A stretch of DNA of 64,000 nt from JAACFF01 sp963701435. GTDB lineage: Bacteria > Chloroflexota > Anaerolineae > Promineifilales > Promineifilaceae. Below the pieces are notes generated by a model. The model ran no database searches and was not told the origin of the DNA. It was given only the letters and a program-made list of their open reading frames with translations. Both the position numbers and the translations under genes were made by a program. Location: NCBI GenBank assembly GCA_963701435.1, contig CAVPAL010000023.1:620001-684000 (forward strand), read 5' to 3'. Shown one piece after another: positions 1-8,706 of this stretch (the stretch's first letter is position 1; every line of letters begins with the position of its first letter).

Positions 1-355
1 CTTTGTTGGCGTTGAGATATTTGACCGCATAGATAGAAAAATCGCCAATATATCCGCCAATATCAACAATAGTTGGATTTGTGGGGAGGTCAAAATAACG
101 AATATAAGGTTTATCTATGAAGTTCTCTTTGATAATTCGGGCGTCAAAGATGTTTTGTCGGATGGTGATGTTCAGCCCGTCACGAGTTTTCAAAACAACA
201 ACGCCGGCTCCCTTTTGCTCAAGAGCTTTCAAGTACAATTCGTGATTCAAAAAGAGTTTTCTGGCTTTAGTTGTATCGCGCCAAGATTTCACCTTTGTAT
301 AGGAAAGTTGGGCAAGTGGAATATTCTTCAGGGTGGTTTTGATTGTTTGTTTCAT
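1..355 (-). CDS. FkbM-type SAM-dependent methyltransferase, N-terminal part (cut by window edge)
   Basis: Reading the minus strand from an ATG at 355 gives 118 open codons to the window edge. The start is preceded by AAAGGAGG, a strong ribosome binding site. The segment TIVDIGGYIGDFSIYAVKYL matches motif I of FkbM-family methyltransferases (glycine-rich SAM loop after a beta strand ending in D). These enzymes O-methylate sugars or other small molecules and often sit in surface-polysaccharide loci. The catalytic C-terminal half lies outside the window, so substrate and completeness cannot be judged. Confidence 0.7.
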   Translation of the reverse strand, partial: MKQTIKTTLKNIPLAQLSYTKVKSWRDTTKARKLFLNHELYLKALEQKGAGVVVLKTRDGLNITIRQNIFDARIIKENFIDKPYIRYFDLPTNPTIVDIGGYIGDFSIYAVKYLNANK

Positions 356-573
356 AATCCTCCTTTTGTTGAACTTCGAGGAGCAGTGCAATTCGCCCCC
401 TGGTCCTTGCAAGACTTGTGACCTCAACCAGGGTGTCTACGATGGGTTTGGCTGGTGGGTTGGGAACGGCCGTACTGCCAAAGTTCTCGATCCGCCTTAT
501 CAGATCATGGGGCAGAATTTTATGACCTTTATTTTTGGATACTTTCTGCCAATTACCTGTGCCTCTGCTTCTC

Positions 574-969
574 TTATCTGCTCCATGCCCCGTTCTGCAG
601 CACGACTCGATACCCATCAATATCCTCGAACGTACTCCCGTTCATATCCCAATACGGATTGTATGCCGGGACGTTTTGAAACCCGGCCGCCAGCATCTGC
701 TCACAGCATGCCGCCCATTCATCTTGATCAGGAATGTAGAAAACCAACAGATGATCTTTAGTTGGCGCTTTGCCGGCCGGATGCCCCCGATGGGCCGTGA
801 ACTCGATATGATACGGTTGATTGGGATGTCCGAGGATGACGCCATCGAAGCCTGCATGGTCTTCAAACTGGGCAAGCGTTGTGAAACCAAGCCCGTTTGC
901 GTACATCTCAGCAATTGACGCCAAATTGTCGGTCGGCCGGGCTACGCGCACGGTGGAATCAGGCTTCAT
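574..969 (-). CDS. VOC (glyoxalase/bleomycin-resistance fold) family protein
   Basis: 131 residues from ATG 969, which starts one base after the stop codon of the upstream hydrolase gene, so translation is probably coupled; a longer in-frame start at 1017 would overlap that gene. The beginning (VRVARPTDNLASIAEMYANG..GF) and the end (GSTFEDIDGYRVVLQNGAW) are the typical opening and closing strands of a single vicinal-oxygen-chelate domain of the YycE type. Such proteins bind metals or small molecules; the ligand here is unknown. No membrane segment or signal peptide. Confidence 0.75.
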   Translation of the reverse strand: MKPDSTVRVARPTDNLASIAEMYANGLGFTTLAQFEDHAGFDGVILGHPNQPYHIEFTAHRGHPAGKAPTKDHLLVFYIPDQDEWAACCEQMLAAGFQNVPAYNPYWDMNGSTFEDIDGYRVVLQNGAWSR

Positions 970-970
970 A

Positions 971-2185
971 TCAAGTTTCCAACCACTTTTTGATGGTTGC
1001 ATATACTTCCGGATCATTGAGAAGGTCTAGATGGTTCATATTACGGCCGATCCACTGATGGCTCTCCGGAAATAAAAGATTCAATTCAGCTTTCTTGTGA
1101 CATCCCAACGCGCTGCTTAATGGTACAAGCCCGTCTCCAATAAGGCCGTCGTGCAGATTATTTGATTCTTTGGCGGTGGTTGCGGCGATTGCATAACAAT
1201 CCACGCCTTTTGGCAGAGGGATATGGGCGCGCTGACCGCCTGAATAGCTAAATCTGTCGCGTCCTTTCCAATCAACGTCCGTCACATAACCATAACGCAG
1301 ATCCGTAAAGCCGGAGCTGCGGATTTTTCCCAGGCGCGCAAAGGGGGCGCTGTACGGACTTGTTTCCAACATGATATTGATCCAGTTGCCGCCTTGCTCC
1401 AGGGGCGCCCCGTGATGCGGCGCGCCCAGAAACAGAAGCTTGCGAAGATGATGCGGCCAGGTATAACCAGATGCATTCCCGTAATGGCAGGCGCTGCGCG
1501 CCACAAGCCCGCCCATGCTGTAGGCGATGATGGCAAGTTCAAGCGGTTGAGGCGCTTGAACGTTGATTGTTTCAAGCAGATCGGAAAAATTGCGACCGTT
1601 TTCAGAAATGTGAAGGCCGGAATTATATTGGAGATAAAGCGGCATGAACCCCAGATCGCGGGCCAGAGCGGCGCCGTGGTCATGCCCTTGCCGGTTCCAC
1701 TGCAAATCATTCATGCAGATGCCATGTACCATGATTGCGAGTTTGCCGTTGGATTGTTGAATCGCTGCCGAAAGCGCTTGTGGATTTACTGGTTTTCCGT
1801 GACGGCGCAACTGCATGGGAACGGCAAGCGGATTGTTTTTGGCGACAAGGTGGTCGCCAAGGACGCCATTCAATGCGGAAAGCGCGGCTTCACGAGCGGG
1901 GGATGACTCTTTTTCGCCCAGTATTGCGCTTAGCTGGCCGAGCGGCGCATCGATTCCGTACCCTACCAATCCGGTGACCGTGCGGATGTTGCGGTAAACC
2001 AGTCCCGGGATACCGTTTGTCCGATTTTGATCGGCTGCGCCGGGTTTCACTGCCGAACTGGTGATCGTGTGATGGAGCGATTCGACCATGTCGGTAACGC
2101 CAATAACGGCGTCAATCGTCAAACTCCCCACGCCGCGAAGATCGGCTGCCAGATTACTTGATTTTCGGGACATAATTTTTTCCAT
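971..2185 (-). CDS. alpha/beta hydrolase (PGAP1/lipase-like)
   Basis: 404 residues. An alpha/beta-hydrolase fold is indicated by LAIMVHGICMND (oxyanion loop, about residues 149-160), the nucleophile elbow AYSMGG with Ser near 223, the acid in GDGLVP (Asp near 351) and the late histidine in HLDLLNDPEV (near 385). The GLVARSACHYG helix after the elbow resembles PGAP1/triacylglycerol-lipase-like esterases. The first 110 residues are a family-specific extension. No signal peptide is seen, so a cytoplasmic esterase is likely. The start could also be the second Met (about 2173). It lies directly upstream of the VOC gene and probably forms a transcription unit with it. Substrate unknown. Confidence 0.75.
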   Translation of the reverse strand: MEKIMSRKSSNLAADLRGVGSLTIDAVIGVTDMVESLHHTITSSAVKPGAADQNRTNGIPGLVYRNIRTVTGLVGYGIDAPLGQLSAILGEKESSPAREAALSALNGVLGDHLVAKNNPLAVPMQLRRHGKPVNPQALSAAIQQSNGKLAIMVHGICMNDLQWNRQGHDHGAALARDLGFMPLYLQYNSGLHISENGRNFSDLLETINVQAPQPLELAIIAYSMGGLVARSACHYGNASGYTWPHHLRKLLFLGAPHHGAPLEQGGNWINIMLETSPYSAPFARLGKIRSSGFTDLRYGYVTDVDWKGRDRFSYSGGQRAHIPLPKGVDCYAIAATTAKESNNLHDGLIGDGLVPLSSALGCHKKAELNLLFPESHQWIGRNMNHLDLLNDPEVYATIKKWLET

Positions 2186-2248
2186 ATGTTTTTTATCCGT
2201 AACTAAACAAGTTACTTTTATCCAACAATTATCTCCTTATTTTTGTTA

Positions 2249-4321
2249 TCACTCAACCGTTAGGGGCGCCAATAGTAAGCGGTCGGCAACGGCCGTTTCC
2301 CCATCCAATACCGCTAACCGTTCGCCACTGGCCTGATTATACACGCCAATTTCAACCTGATACATCCCCGGCGGCGCTTCCGGCGGAATGGCCAGCGGCA
2401 TATAACTGAGCAGCCTTTCGCCGCCATCTTCCCGCCAAAAGCTGGTGGGGTATTCGTTGGCGTCGAATCCGGCCACAACCTGACCATCGGCGTTGAGCAG
2501 GTGGGCGAAGAAGGTGTATTGACGGGCCGGTTTTTGCAAGAGCTGCCAATGTAGAAGCAGTTCGATCGTGTCTCCGGGGCGGACAACGGCCGAATCCCCA
2601 TCATACCCAACAAATTCCAAAACGTCCCCAAAGTTCGCCGGCAAATCGATCGGATTATAATCTGACTGCAATCCGTTCTCCGGGAAAGTTGTGGCCCACG
2701 ACCAGAAGGCAGTTGATTGGTTGCCCGGCAGCGGCGATTGCGCATTTGGCCAACGATAAACCTCAAAAACGGGCCGGCCAAAGCGGTCAAATCCAGTTTC
2801 GACACGCTCCAGCCCGTTTGCGCGCGCCAACAAGGCCGGCTGGGGTGCGTTTTCGCTGAGTAAAATGTAGGCAGCGGCCGTTTGTTGCGGCGGCAGCGGC
2901 AGACTCTGGCGCGCATCAAACCAATGAATGCCGTCATACAAATCCGGAGCCAGCAGCGCCAGCGTAGGGTGCTGCATATATTGGGTGGAAAGATAGAGCG
3001 GCTGGTTGATGTGGGCGCTTTGTAAATAATCGGCGACGTACACCATCGCCACGCGCCGGTCATCATCGTTGCGCGGCGTATTGTGCCAGCTTACAAAATA
3101 ATCCCGGTAACTGGTTATGGCTAACCAGCCGAAGAACAGCATCAGCAAGAGTTTAGCGACGCGTCTGGCGCGCAGGTTTGCGCCGCTGCGTTTTTCAAGC
3201 CCGCGCAGAAAAGTATCAAGCGTTACAGCCGGGAAAAAGTAGACGGCCGGTAAGGCCCCGATGGCGCGCTGGTAATAGGGCAGCGACTCGGCCGACAAGA
3301 TCATCGGCAGCAGCATTATCAACAGCCAGAGCGGCAAAGTTAGATAGGCGACGCGCTGCAGTCCATTGTGACGAACGGCGCGCCAGAGTGAAAGCGGTAT
3401 GCCGAGGAAAAAGAGGAGGCCGCTGATGAGGTCAAAAACAGGCTGTCCGGAGACGTTAAAACGAAAGTTGATATCCCCCCATATGGTCCACATGCGCGCC
3501 GTTTCTTTGAGGCTTTGCCACAAACGGGCGGTTGGGTCGCCGCCTGACCATTGCGGCGAAAAAACAGAAATTTGAGCCGCACGCCCCAAAAAAGCGTCGG
3601 GATTTTGCCAGAAATAGAGGCCTAGAGGTAGAAAAACCAGGAAGGCCGTCACTGCCAGGAGCGCCAGTTGGGGCAGGCTGCGGCGCGTGTTTTGGAAATC
3701 GAACAGCAGCGCCAGAAATACAATGGCGACAATCAAGAAGGGGAAAAGGCGTACGGCCGTATAGGTATACTGCGTCAACCCCAGAAAAACGCCTGCCAGG
3801 AGAAAATAACCCCAGTTACCCGTCGTGAGGCTGCCTGTGGGACTTTGTCTTCGATTCAACTGCAAGCCGCGAAACAACAGATAAATCACCGGCAGTTGGA
3901 TCAAGGGTTGAATGACGGCGCGGTAGCCATTGCGGCTGGCGATGAGGTGCCAGAGTGAGAGGGAGAGGAATACGGCCGTTAACAACCCGATCCGCCGGTT
4001 GAACAACAGTCTGCTGGTCGAAAATGTCAGCGCCACGGTGAGAAGGCCGATAAAGGCCGCGAGCAAGCGCCCAATAAAAATGCCCTCACCCATCAGCGCC
4101 ATAAACAGCGCCTCCAGATAAACAAACAGCGCTTCTCGCCCTGTAAAGGCCGAAAAGAAAACCGGCAAATATTTACCGGCCAGCACATCCCGCGCCAGCA
4201 GCGCCTTCGTAGCCTCATCAGGATGCCAGCCAAAAGGCACAGTTGCCAGTTTATAAAGACGAAGAAAAACTGTTAACAGAAGTATTTTAAGGGGGGTATA
4301 TATCTGACGGCTATAGTACAT
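2249..4321 (-). CDS. membrane glycosyltransferase, GT39/GT83 (ArnT/PMT)-like
   Basis: About 690 residues from ATG 4321; TTG codons at 4330 and 4327 are alternative starts and no clear ribosome binding site separates them. The N-terminal two thirds contain about ten hydrophobic segments. The first loop has WHPDEA, the acidic metal/substrate motif of polyprenyl-phosphate-dependent GT-C transferases. The C-terminal third (after about residue 420) is a soluble extracytoplasmic portion with a beta-sandwich-like stretch (VRPGDTIELLLHWQLLQ onward). Family knowledge suggests transfer of a sugar from a lipid carrier to an envelope acceptor; the acceptor is unknown. It is separated from the hydrolase by about 60 bases and has no obvious partner. 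Confidence 0.75.
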   Translation of the reverse strand: MYYSRQIYTPLKILLLTVFLRLYKLATVPFGWHPDEATKALLARDVLAGKYLPVFFSAFTGREALFVYLEALFMALMGEGIFIGRLLAAFIGLLTVALTFSTSRLLFNRRIGLLTAVFLSLSLWHLIASRNGYRAVIQPLIQLPVIYLLFRGLQLNRRQSPTGSLTTGNWGYFLLAGVFLGLTQYTYTAVRLFPFLIVAIVFLALLFDFQNTRRSLPQLALLAVTAFLVFLPLGLYFWQNPDAFLGRAAQISVFSPQWSGGDPTARLWQSLKETARMWTIWGDINFRFNVSGQPVFDLISGLLFFLGIPLSLWRAVRHNGLQRVAYLTLPLWLLIMLLPMILSAESLPYYQRAIGALPAVYFFPAVTLDTFLRGLEKRSGANLRARRVAKLLLMLFFGWLAITSYRDYFVSWHNTPRNDDDRRVAMVYVADYLQSAHINQPLYLSTQYMQHPTLALLAPDLYDGIHWFDARQSLPLPPQQTAAAYILLSENAPQPALLARANGLERVETGFDRFGRPVFEVYRWPNAQSPLPGNQSTAFWSWATTFPENGLQSDYNPIDLPANFGDVLEFVGYDGDSAVVRPGDTIELLLHWQLLQKPARQYTFFAHLLNADGQVVAGFDANEYPTSFWREDGGERLLSYMPLAIPPEAPPGMYQVEIGVYNQASGERLAVLDGETAVADRLLLAPLTVE

Positions 4322-4412
4322 GCACAACAAAAAACGTGAGAAGTGTTCAATTAGACACGTTCTTGCCCCAAAAATGAAGTAGGCGCGTGTATCAAGAACA
4401 TTATATTATGGC

Positions 4413-7400
4413 TTATTCTGTGCCAAACATGGGGATTTTAGCAAAGTTATCAGGCAAAAGTTTTGTTTGTGGTTCGTCGGTTGGCTCAAAATCGTTCAGC
4501 CAGAATTCTTGTTCGCCGATTTCGGGCCAGACGAGATCGATCACGCGTGTGTGGTTGGTGGCATCCGCCGGAGCGCCGCCAAAGCGCCACTGTTCTTCCT
4601 GCGGGGTGACATCACGCACGCGCATGACGCCGCCGCTGGGAAAGCCTTCCTGGCCCATCACGACGGCGGCATAATGCCAGTTTTCGGGATCATCGCCCAG
4701 AATGGCTTTGGGCACGCGCAGGGTGACTTTGCGCTGGCCGGGATCGGTCAGAATTTGGAATTCGTTGGCGCCGGCTATTTCGGTGACGCCGTCTTCCGCC
4801 GGAATGTAAACGCCGGATGTCCAGCCCTCGGCGGTGATGGCGTAATCCCAGCGGTACACATCCCCGAAGGCCAGATTGCGGCCGGGCAGCATGGCGGCGC
4901 CGCCTTCGCGGTTGCCGTCCCTGTCGATGTAGACGTCGAACGTTTGCAGAGAAAGACCGTTGCCGGAATTCCAGACGTTGTCCACAGGGCCACGCAGCCA
5001 GAATTTGAAGACGATATTCTCTTCGTCATAGCCAACCTGGAAGCGATTGATGTCAAAGTTGCCGCTGTTGAAGATGCTGTCGCTGGGATAGGTGTAGCCG
5101 CCTGGCCCATGGTCGTCCCCTTCGACATCGGCGATGTCAATTAATACGGTGGTGGTTCCCAGATCGGGTACGGTTACAACGGCCGTTCCCATTCCCGGCA
5201 GTTGGTCCACATCGACCAGGCTCTCGTCTTCCGTTTCCGTGTATAGGGCGCGGAACGAAATTTGGGAACCTTCGTCCACGGCGCCCAGCGCGGTCAGCGG
5301 CACGGCCGTTTCAATCACACCATCCCCAACGGCTGTTAATCCGGGCGGGTTGTCGCCGTTTTCTAAACTGACCTGGTTGTTGTTGCCGCCGGCGCTGGTC
5401 TGAACGGCCGTCCACCCATCCTCAGCGGCGGTATAGAGCGCGGTCCCGGCCAGATTACCAGCTTCGAAGGTGATTTCCAGCATCTGGTTGGCCGCAAAGC
5501 CCAGCAGCGAACCGCCCTGGCTGAAGTTGTTTGCCGTCTCGCCGCCCGGCGCGCCGAAATAAATTTGCACGCTGCTTTGCGCCGGCGGGACTTCAAAATC
5601 AATGCCGGACGCCAGGCGCAAATAGAGATAATCCTTGTCAAAACCGTAATCGGCCGTGTCAAAATAAGGGAACGCCGCCGCCATCACGCCGCCGGAAGCA
5701 GTATATTGCCCGGCCGCATCCCATTCACCCTCGTCCGTGATACCATCAATTGTAGGGCTGATGAGGTCCGTTGCGGGACGCGCGGTTGCTGCGGCCTGTT
5801 CGGAAATGATCGGTATGTCCAACAAGAGCGGCGGCTCTGCACCCAGCCCCACGTAGACCTGCTTGAGCGTGTCGCGGAACTGCTGGTCAAAGCTGTCGTC
5901 ATTGCCAGATTCCTGATCGGCGCCATACCACCAAAACCAGTCGGAACCTTCGGCGGCGTACATCTGGTCAAGCGCCGCCTCAAGTTGTTCAGGCGTGACA
6001 TCTTCCTGGCGCGCTCCGGTGAGATAGGGTTGCAAAAAGTCGCGCGTTTGCGCCAGATATTCCCAGGCGCGATTTTCCTCTTCTTCCCCAATCCAGGTGG
6101 CAAAATCGCTGTCGATCCAGGAACCGGCGTGCAAATCTTCGAGCAGCGGCTGTTCAGACGCAATTTCCAGATATTCAGATGGCGTGACGGTTTGAATTAG
6201 CGGATCGTCATTGAGCAGTTGGTACAGCGTATGTAAAAATTCCTTGCCGTCGTTGTCGTAATGTTCCCACGCGTTTTCGCCATCCAAAATAACAGAGACT
6301 AAGTGCGGGCCTGCGGCGCCGCTCTCGGCAAGCTGCTCGCGAATGGCGTGGATGCGATCCACCATATCTTGTGCAGCTTCGTCGCCGGGCATGCCGGAAT
6401 AGGTGAATCCAACTTTATCGGAAATGACGACGTCGCGGAAAAGCATTGACACCGGGTCGCCGCGCGAGCCTTGTACCCTGTAGGGACGATAAAGCGCATC
6501 CGCATCGACCACAATATCATCGGCGTTACGCGTAAAACTGTCCAGTCCCAGACTTTGCGCCAGGACGCCTTCATCGGTCGCCATCCATGCGATGCCGTTT
6601 TGCGCGACCATAGTCACAATTTCCTGGGCGACGGAGCCTTCAGCCGGCCACATACCGCGCGGCGGCCGGTCAAATTTTTGTGTGTACAGTTCCACGCCGC
6701 GTTGCACCTGGGCGACGGCGTCCTGACCATAGGTAAAACGCTGGCCGGGAAGCTCGATGTCCGGCAGGGCTTCACGCGCCAGGTCGGTGTTGACCAGCAG
6801 CGGCAGGATGGGATGGGCGTAGGGCGTCATGGTGACTTCGATTTGCCCCGCATCTTGCAGCGCCTTGTGAACGGGAACGGTGTCTTTGATCAGTTGTAGG
6901 TGCTGTTGCAGCACAATTTGTTTGTCGTCTTCGTCGAAGCCAGACTCTTTGGCAACCAGTCCGGCCAGCGGTTCTGCAGCTAACCAGTCGGGATCGGTCC
7001 AGGCCAGATTGAAAAGCAGCTGCAGGTCACGATAATCTGCCGTTGAGAATTCGTTCAATGCGTCATCGCTGTTATCACGCTTGTCGAGCAGTTCCTGATA
7101 GCGCGGGAAGCGGGCGATGATTTTGCGGTTGGTATCGAAGAAACGATCGAGAATAAACTGTTTTTCATCGTCGCTGAGCTGATCGGCGGGGATTTCGGTG
7201 TGGGTCCAGTAGCTGTCTTTGGCGCCGGCGGCCAGGTCATCAAGCTGCCGGATCAGGCTGGGGGTCAGGTTGTAGGTCGCGCGCACATTGGGATAGGCTT
7301 CCAGGATGGCCGCCATATCGACGTAATCTTTGGCGGCGTGCATGCGTACCCAGGGACGAATATAGATGTTGGTTGCGGGGTCTTTGTAGTAGATGGGCTG

Positions 7401-7667
7401 GTGCTGGTGCCAGATGATGGCGAGATAGATGGGCGCTTGGTCTGCTTCTGCCGCCGCTGCGGCTGTGGGTTGATCGGTGGGTTGGGAAACGGCCGTTTCC
7501 GTTTCTGCCGCCTCATCTTTTTGAACTGTTTCCGCTGCGGCTGGTTGCGTGGGGGAAACGGCCGTTGGCTGTGACTCAGACTGCGTATCAGCATCATTGC
7601 AAGCTGCCAACAAAAAAGAGATAAATAAAGCAACAATAATCAGACCTATGCCCTTCATCTTCTTCAT
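4413..7667 (-). CDS. GH57 family glycoside hydrolase lipoprotein with C-terminal carbohydrate-binding-like modules
   Basis: 1084 residues from ATG 7667, preceded by GAGG; an earlier in-frame start lacks a ribosome site. Residues 1-20 form a lipoprotein signal (ISFLLAAC lipobox), followed by an Ala/Thr/Gln-rich linker. From about residue 85, YLAIIWHQHQPIYY is the signature opening of glycoside hydrolase family 57 (retaining alpha-glucan hydrolases or transferases), with MWPAEGSVA and ILDGENAWEHY as later conserved segments. After about 640 come beta-rich modules like those in glucodextranase C-termini (DVEGDDHGPGGYTYPSD). The protein is probably anchored on the cell surface and cuts maltodextrin-type polymers whose products enter through the adjacent MalEFG-like transporter. 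Confidence 0.85.
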   Translation of the reverse strand: MKKMKGIGLIIVALFISFLLAACNDADTQSESQPTAVSPTQPAAAETVQKDEAAETETAVSQPTDQPTAAAAAEADQAPIYLAIIWHQHQPIYYKDPATNIYIRPWVRMHAAKDYVDMAAILEAYPNVRATYNLTPSLIRQLDDLAAGAKDSYWTHTEIPADQLSDDEKQFILDRFFDTNRKIIARFPRYQELLDKRDNSDDALNEFSTADYRDLQLLFNLAWTDPDWLAAEPLAGLVAKESGFDEDDKQIVLQQHLQLIKDTVPVHKALQDAGQIEVTMTPYAHPILPLLVNTDLAREALPDIELPGQRFTYGQDAVAQVQRGVELYTQKFDRPPRGMWPAEGSVAQEIVTMVAQNGIAWMATDEGVLAQSLGLDSFTRNADDIVVDADALYRPYRVQGSRGDPVSMLFRDVVISDKVGFTYSGMPGDEAAQDMVDRIHAIREQLAESGAAGPHLVSVILDGENAWEHYDNDGKEFLHTLYQLLNDDPLIQTVTPSEYLEIASEQPLLEDLHAGSWIDSDFATWIGEEEENRAWEYLAQTRDFLQPYLTGARQEDVTPEQLEAALDQMYAAEGSDWFWWYGADQESGNDDSFDQQFRDTLKQVYVGLGAEPPLLLDIPIISEQAAATARPATDLISPTIDGITDEGEWDAAGQYTASGGVMAAAFPYFDTADYGFDKDYLYLRLASGIDFEVPPAQSSVQIYFGAPGGETANNFSQGGSLLGFAANQMLEITFEAGNLAGTALYTAAEDGWTAVQTSAGGNNNQVSLENGDNPPGLTAVGDGVIETAVPLTALGAVDEGSQISFRALYTETEDESLVDVDQLPGMGTAVVTVPDLGTTTVLIDIADVEGDDHGPGGYTYPSDSIFNSGNFDINRFQVGYDEENIVFKFWLRGPVDNVWNSGNGLSLQTFDVYIDRDGNREGGAAMLPGRNLAFGDVYRWDYAITAEGWTSGVYIPAEDGVTEIAGANEFQILTDPGQRKVTLRVPKAILGDDPENWHYAAVVMGQEGFPSGGVMRVRDVTPQEEQWRFGGAPADATNHTRVIDLVWPEIGEQEFWLNDFEPTDEPQTKLLPDNFAKIPMFGTE

Positions 7668-7739
7668 CCAAACCTCAAAAAGAAAGAGGGGCATACCGAA
7701 GTACGCCCCTGGTGATCAACAACAAAAATCGAAATCGGT

Positions 7740-7812
7740 TCGTGAATTTAGGTAAACCGTGGAAACTATTCGGAAATCCCAAAGGACTTGAACTTCGGTT
7801 TACCTAAGCCTT
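7740..7812. repeat. inverted repeat between GH57 gene and malG-like gene
   Basis: The arms TTAGGTAAACCG and CGGTTTACCTAA (about 7748-7759 and 7793-7804) pair across a loop of roughly 33 bases. There is no clean U-run, so this is not a canonical terminator. The flank words (AATTTAGG, TACCTAA) recall the longer hairpin repeats at 52095-52215 and 54355-54485. It could act as a partial terminator or mRNA-processing site separating GH57 from the transporter genes. Confidence 0.5.
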
Positions 7813-7815
7813 CGA

Positions 7816-8706
7816 TTAACCTTTCACTGAACCGGCCGTTAACCCGCCAACGATGTAATCTTGCAAGAAAAGATATAGGATCACGACCGGAACGGCCGCT
7901 AAAACTGCTCCGGCGGTAAATACACCCCAATTGGTGGAGAATTGGTTGGATTGCAGTTGGAATAACCCCACCATGACTGTCAGATTAGATGGGCTTTTCA
8001 ACAAAACATTGGCCAGGAGGAATTCGCCATAAGTGCCGATGAAGGTTAACAAACCAACCACAATCACGACTGGACGAACTAAGGGGAATATCAACCGCCA
8101 AAAAGTCTGCCAATGGGTAGCGCCATCGACCATAGCCGACTCGTCGATTTCCTTGGGCACTGTGTCAAAGAATCCTTTCATCAACCAGATGTTGATACCC
8201 ATGGCGCCGCCAAGATAGATAAAGCCTAAACCGGTGAGGGTATTCAAGCCCAAAAAGGGAATAAAGGTACCCAACTGTTGAATCAGAGCGAAAACAGCGA
8301 CCATGGCCAGGATTGCCGGAAAAACCTGGATGAGCAAAATGGTCTTTAGTAATGTGGAATGCCCGTAAAACCGAAAACGAGAAAAACCATAAGCGGTCGT
8401 TGTTGTGATCAATACGGAAAGGATGGTTACAGTGATTGCAACGCGCAATGAATTCCACATCCAGGTGGCATAAGGTAAGGAGGGGTTGTTGAACAACTCC
8501 CGATAATTATCCAGGCTGGCATTTGGCGGTATCAATTGTTGTGATGCCAGGCTGCCGGTGGGATCAAGCGAGGCCGAAATGGCCCAAACGGCCGGAAATA
8601 GGGCAAAAACAATCATTACCAAAGCGATCAACATACGGATGATCATGCTAATCCGGCGATTGCGTTTGGCGCTTGAAGTTGGTTTATCTATATTTATTGT
8701 ACTCAT
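7816..8706 (-). CDS. malG: maltose/maltodextrin-type ABC transporter permease (MalG-like)
   Basis: 296 residues from ATG 8706, whose first bases overlap the stop of malF (ATGA), so the two permeases are translationally coupled. Six hydrophobic segments are visible and the cytoplasmic EAA loop reads EIDESAMVDGATHWQTFWRL, the contact site for the ATPase. The C-terminus LQDYIVGGLTAGSVKG is typical of MalG/CUT1 permeases. It pairs with the MalF-like protein to form the membrane channel for malto-oligosaccharide import. No ATPase gene is present in the window; CUT1 systems often share a MsmX-type ATPase encoded elsewhere. Confidence 0.9.
   Translation of the reverse strand: MSTINIDKPTSSAKRNRRISMIIRMLIALVMIVFALFPAVWAISASLDPTGSLASQQLIPPNASLDNYRELFNNPSLPYATWMWNSLRVAITVTILSVLITTTTAYGFSRFRFYGHSTLLKTILLIQVFPAILAMVAVFALIQQLGTFIPFLGLNTLTGLGFIYLGGAMGINIWLMKGFFDTVPKEIDESAMVDGATHWQTFWRLIFPLVRPVVIVVGLLTFIGTYGEFLLANVLLKSPSNLTVMVGLFQLQSNQFSTNWGVFTAGAVLAAVPVVILYLFLQDYIVGGLTAGSVKG

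Noticed and set aside
333..761. Plus-strand frames between 155 and 918
   Set aside because: They overlap the methyltransferase and VOC genes on the other strand and show no family motif.
4467..5144. Plus-strand open frame of 225 codons inside the GH57 gene
   Set aside because: It is antisense to a well-supported gene and has Ala/Gly/Val-rich shadow composition.
5565..6200. Plus-strand frame of 211 codons within GH57
   Set aside because: Antisense shadow without start context or motifs.
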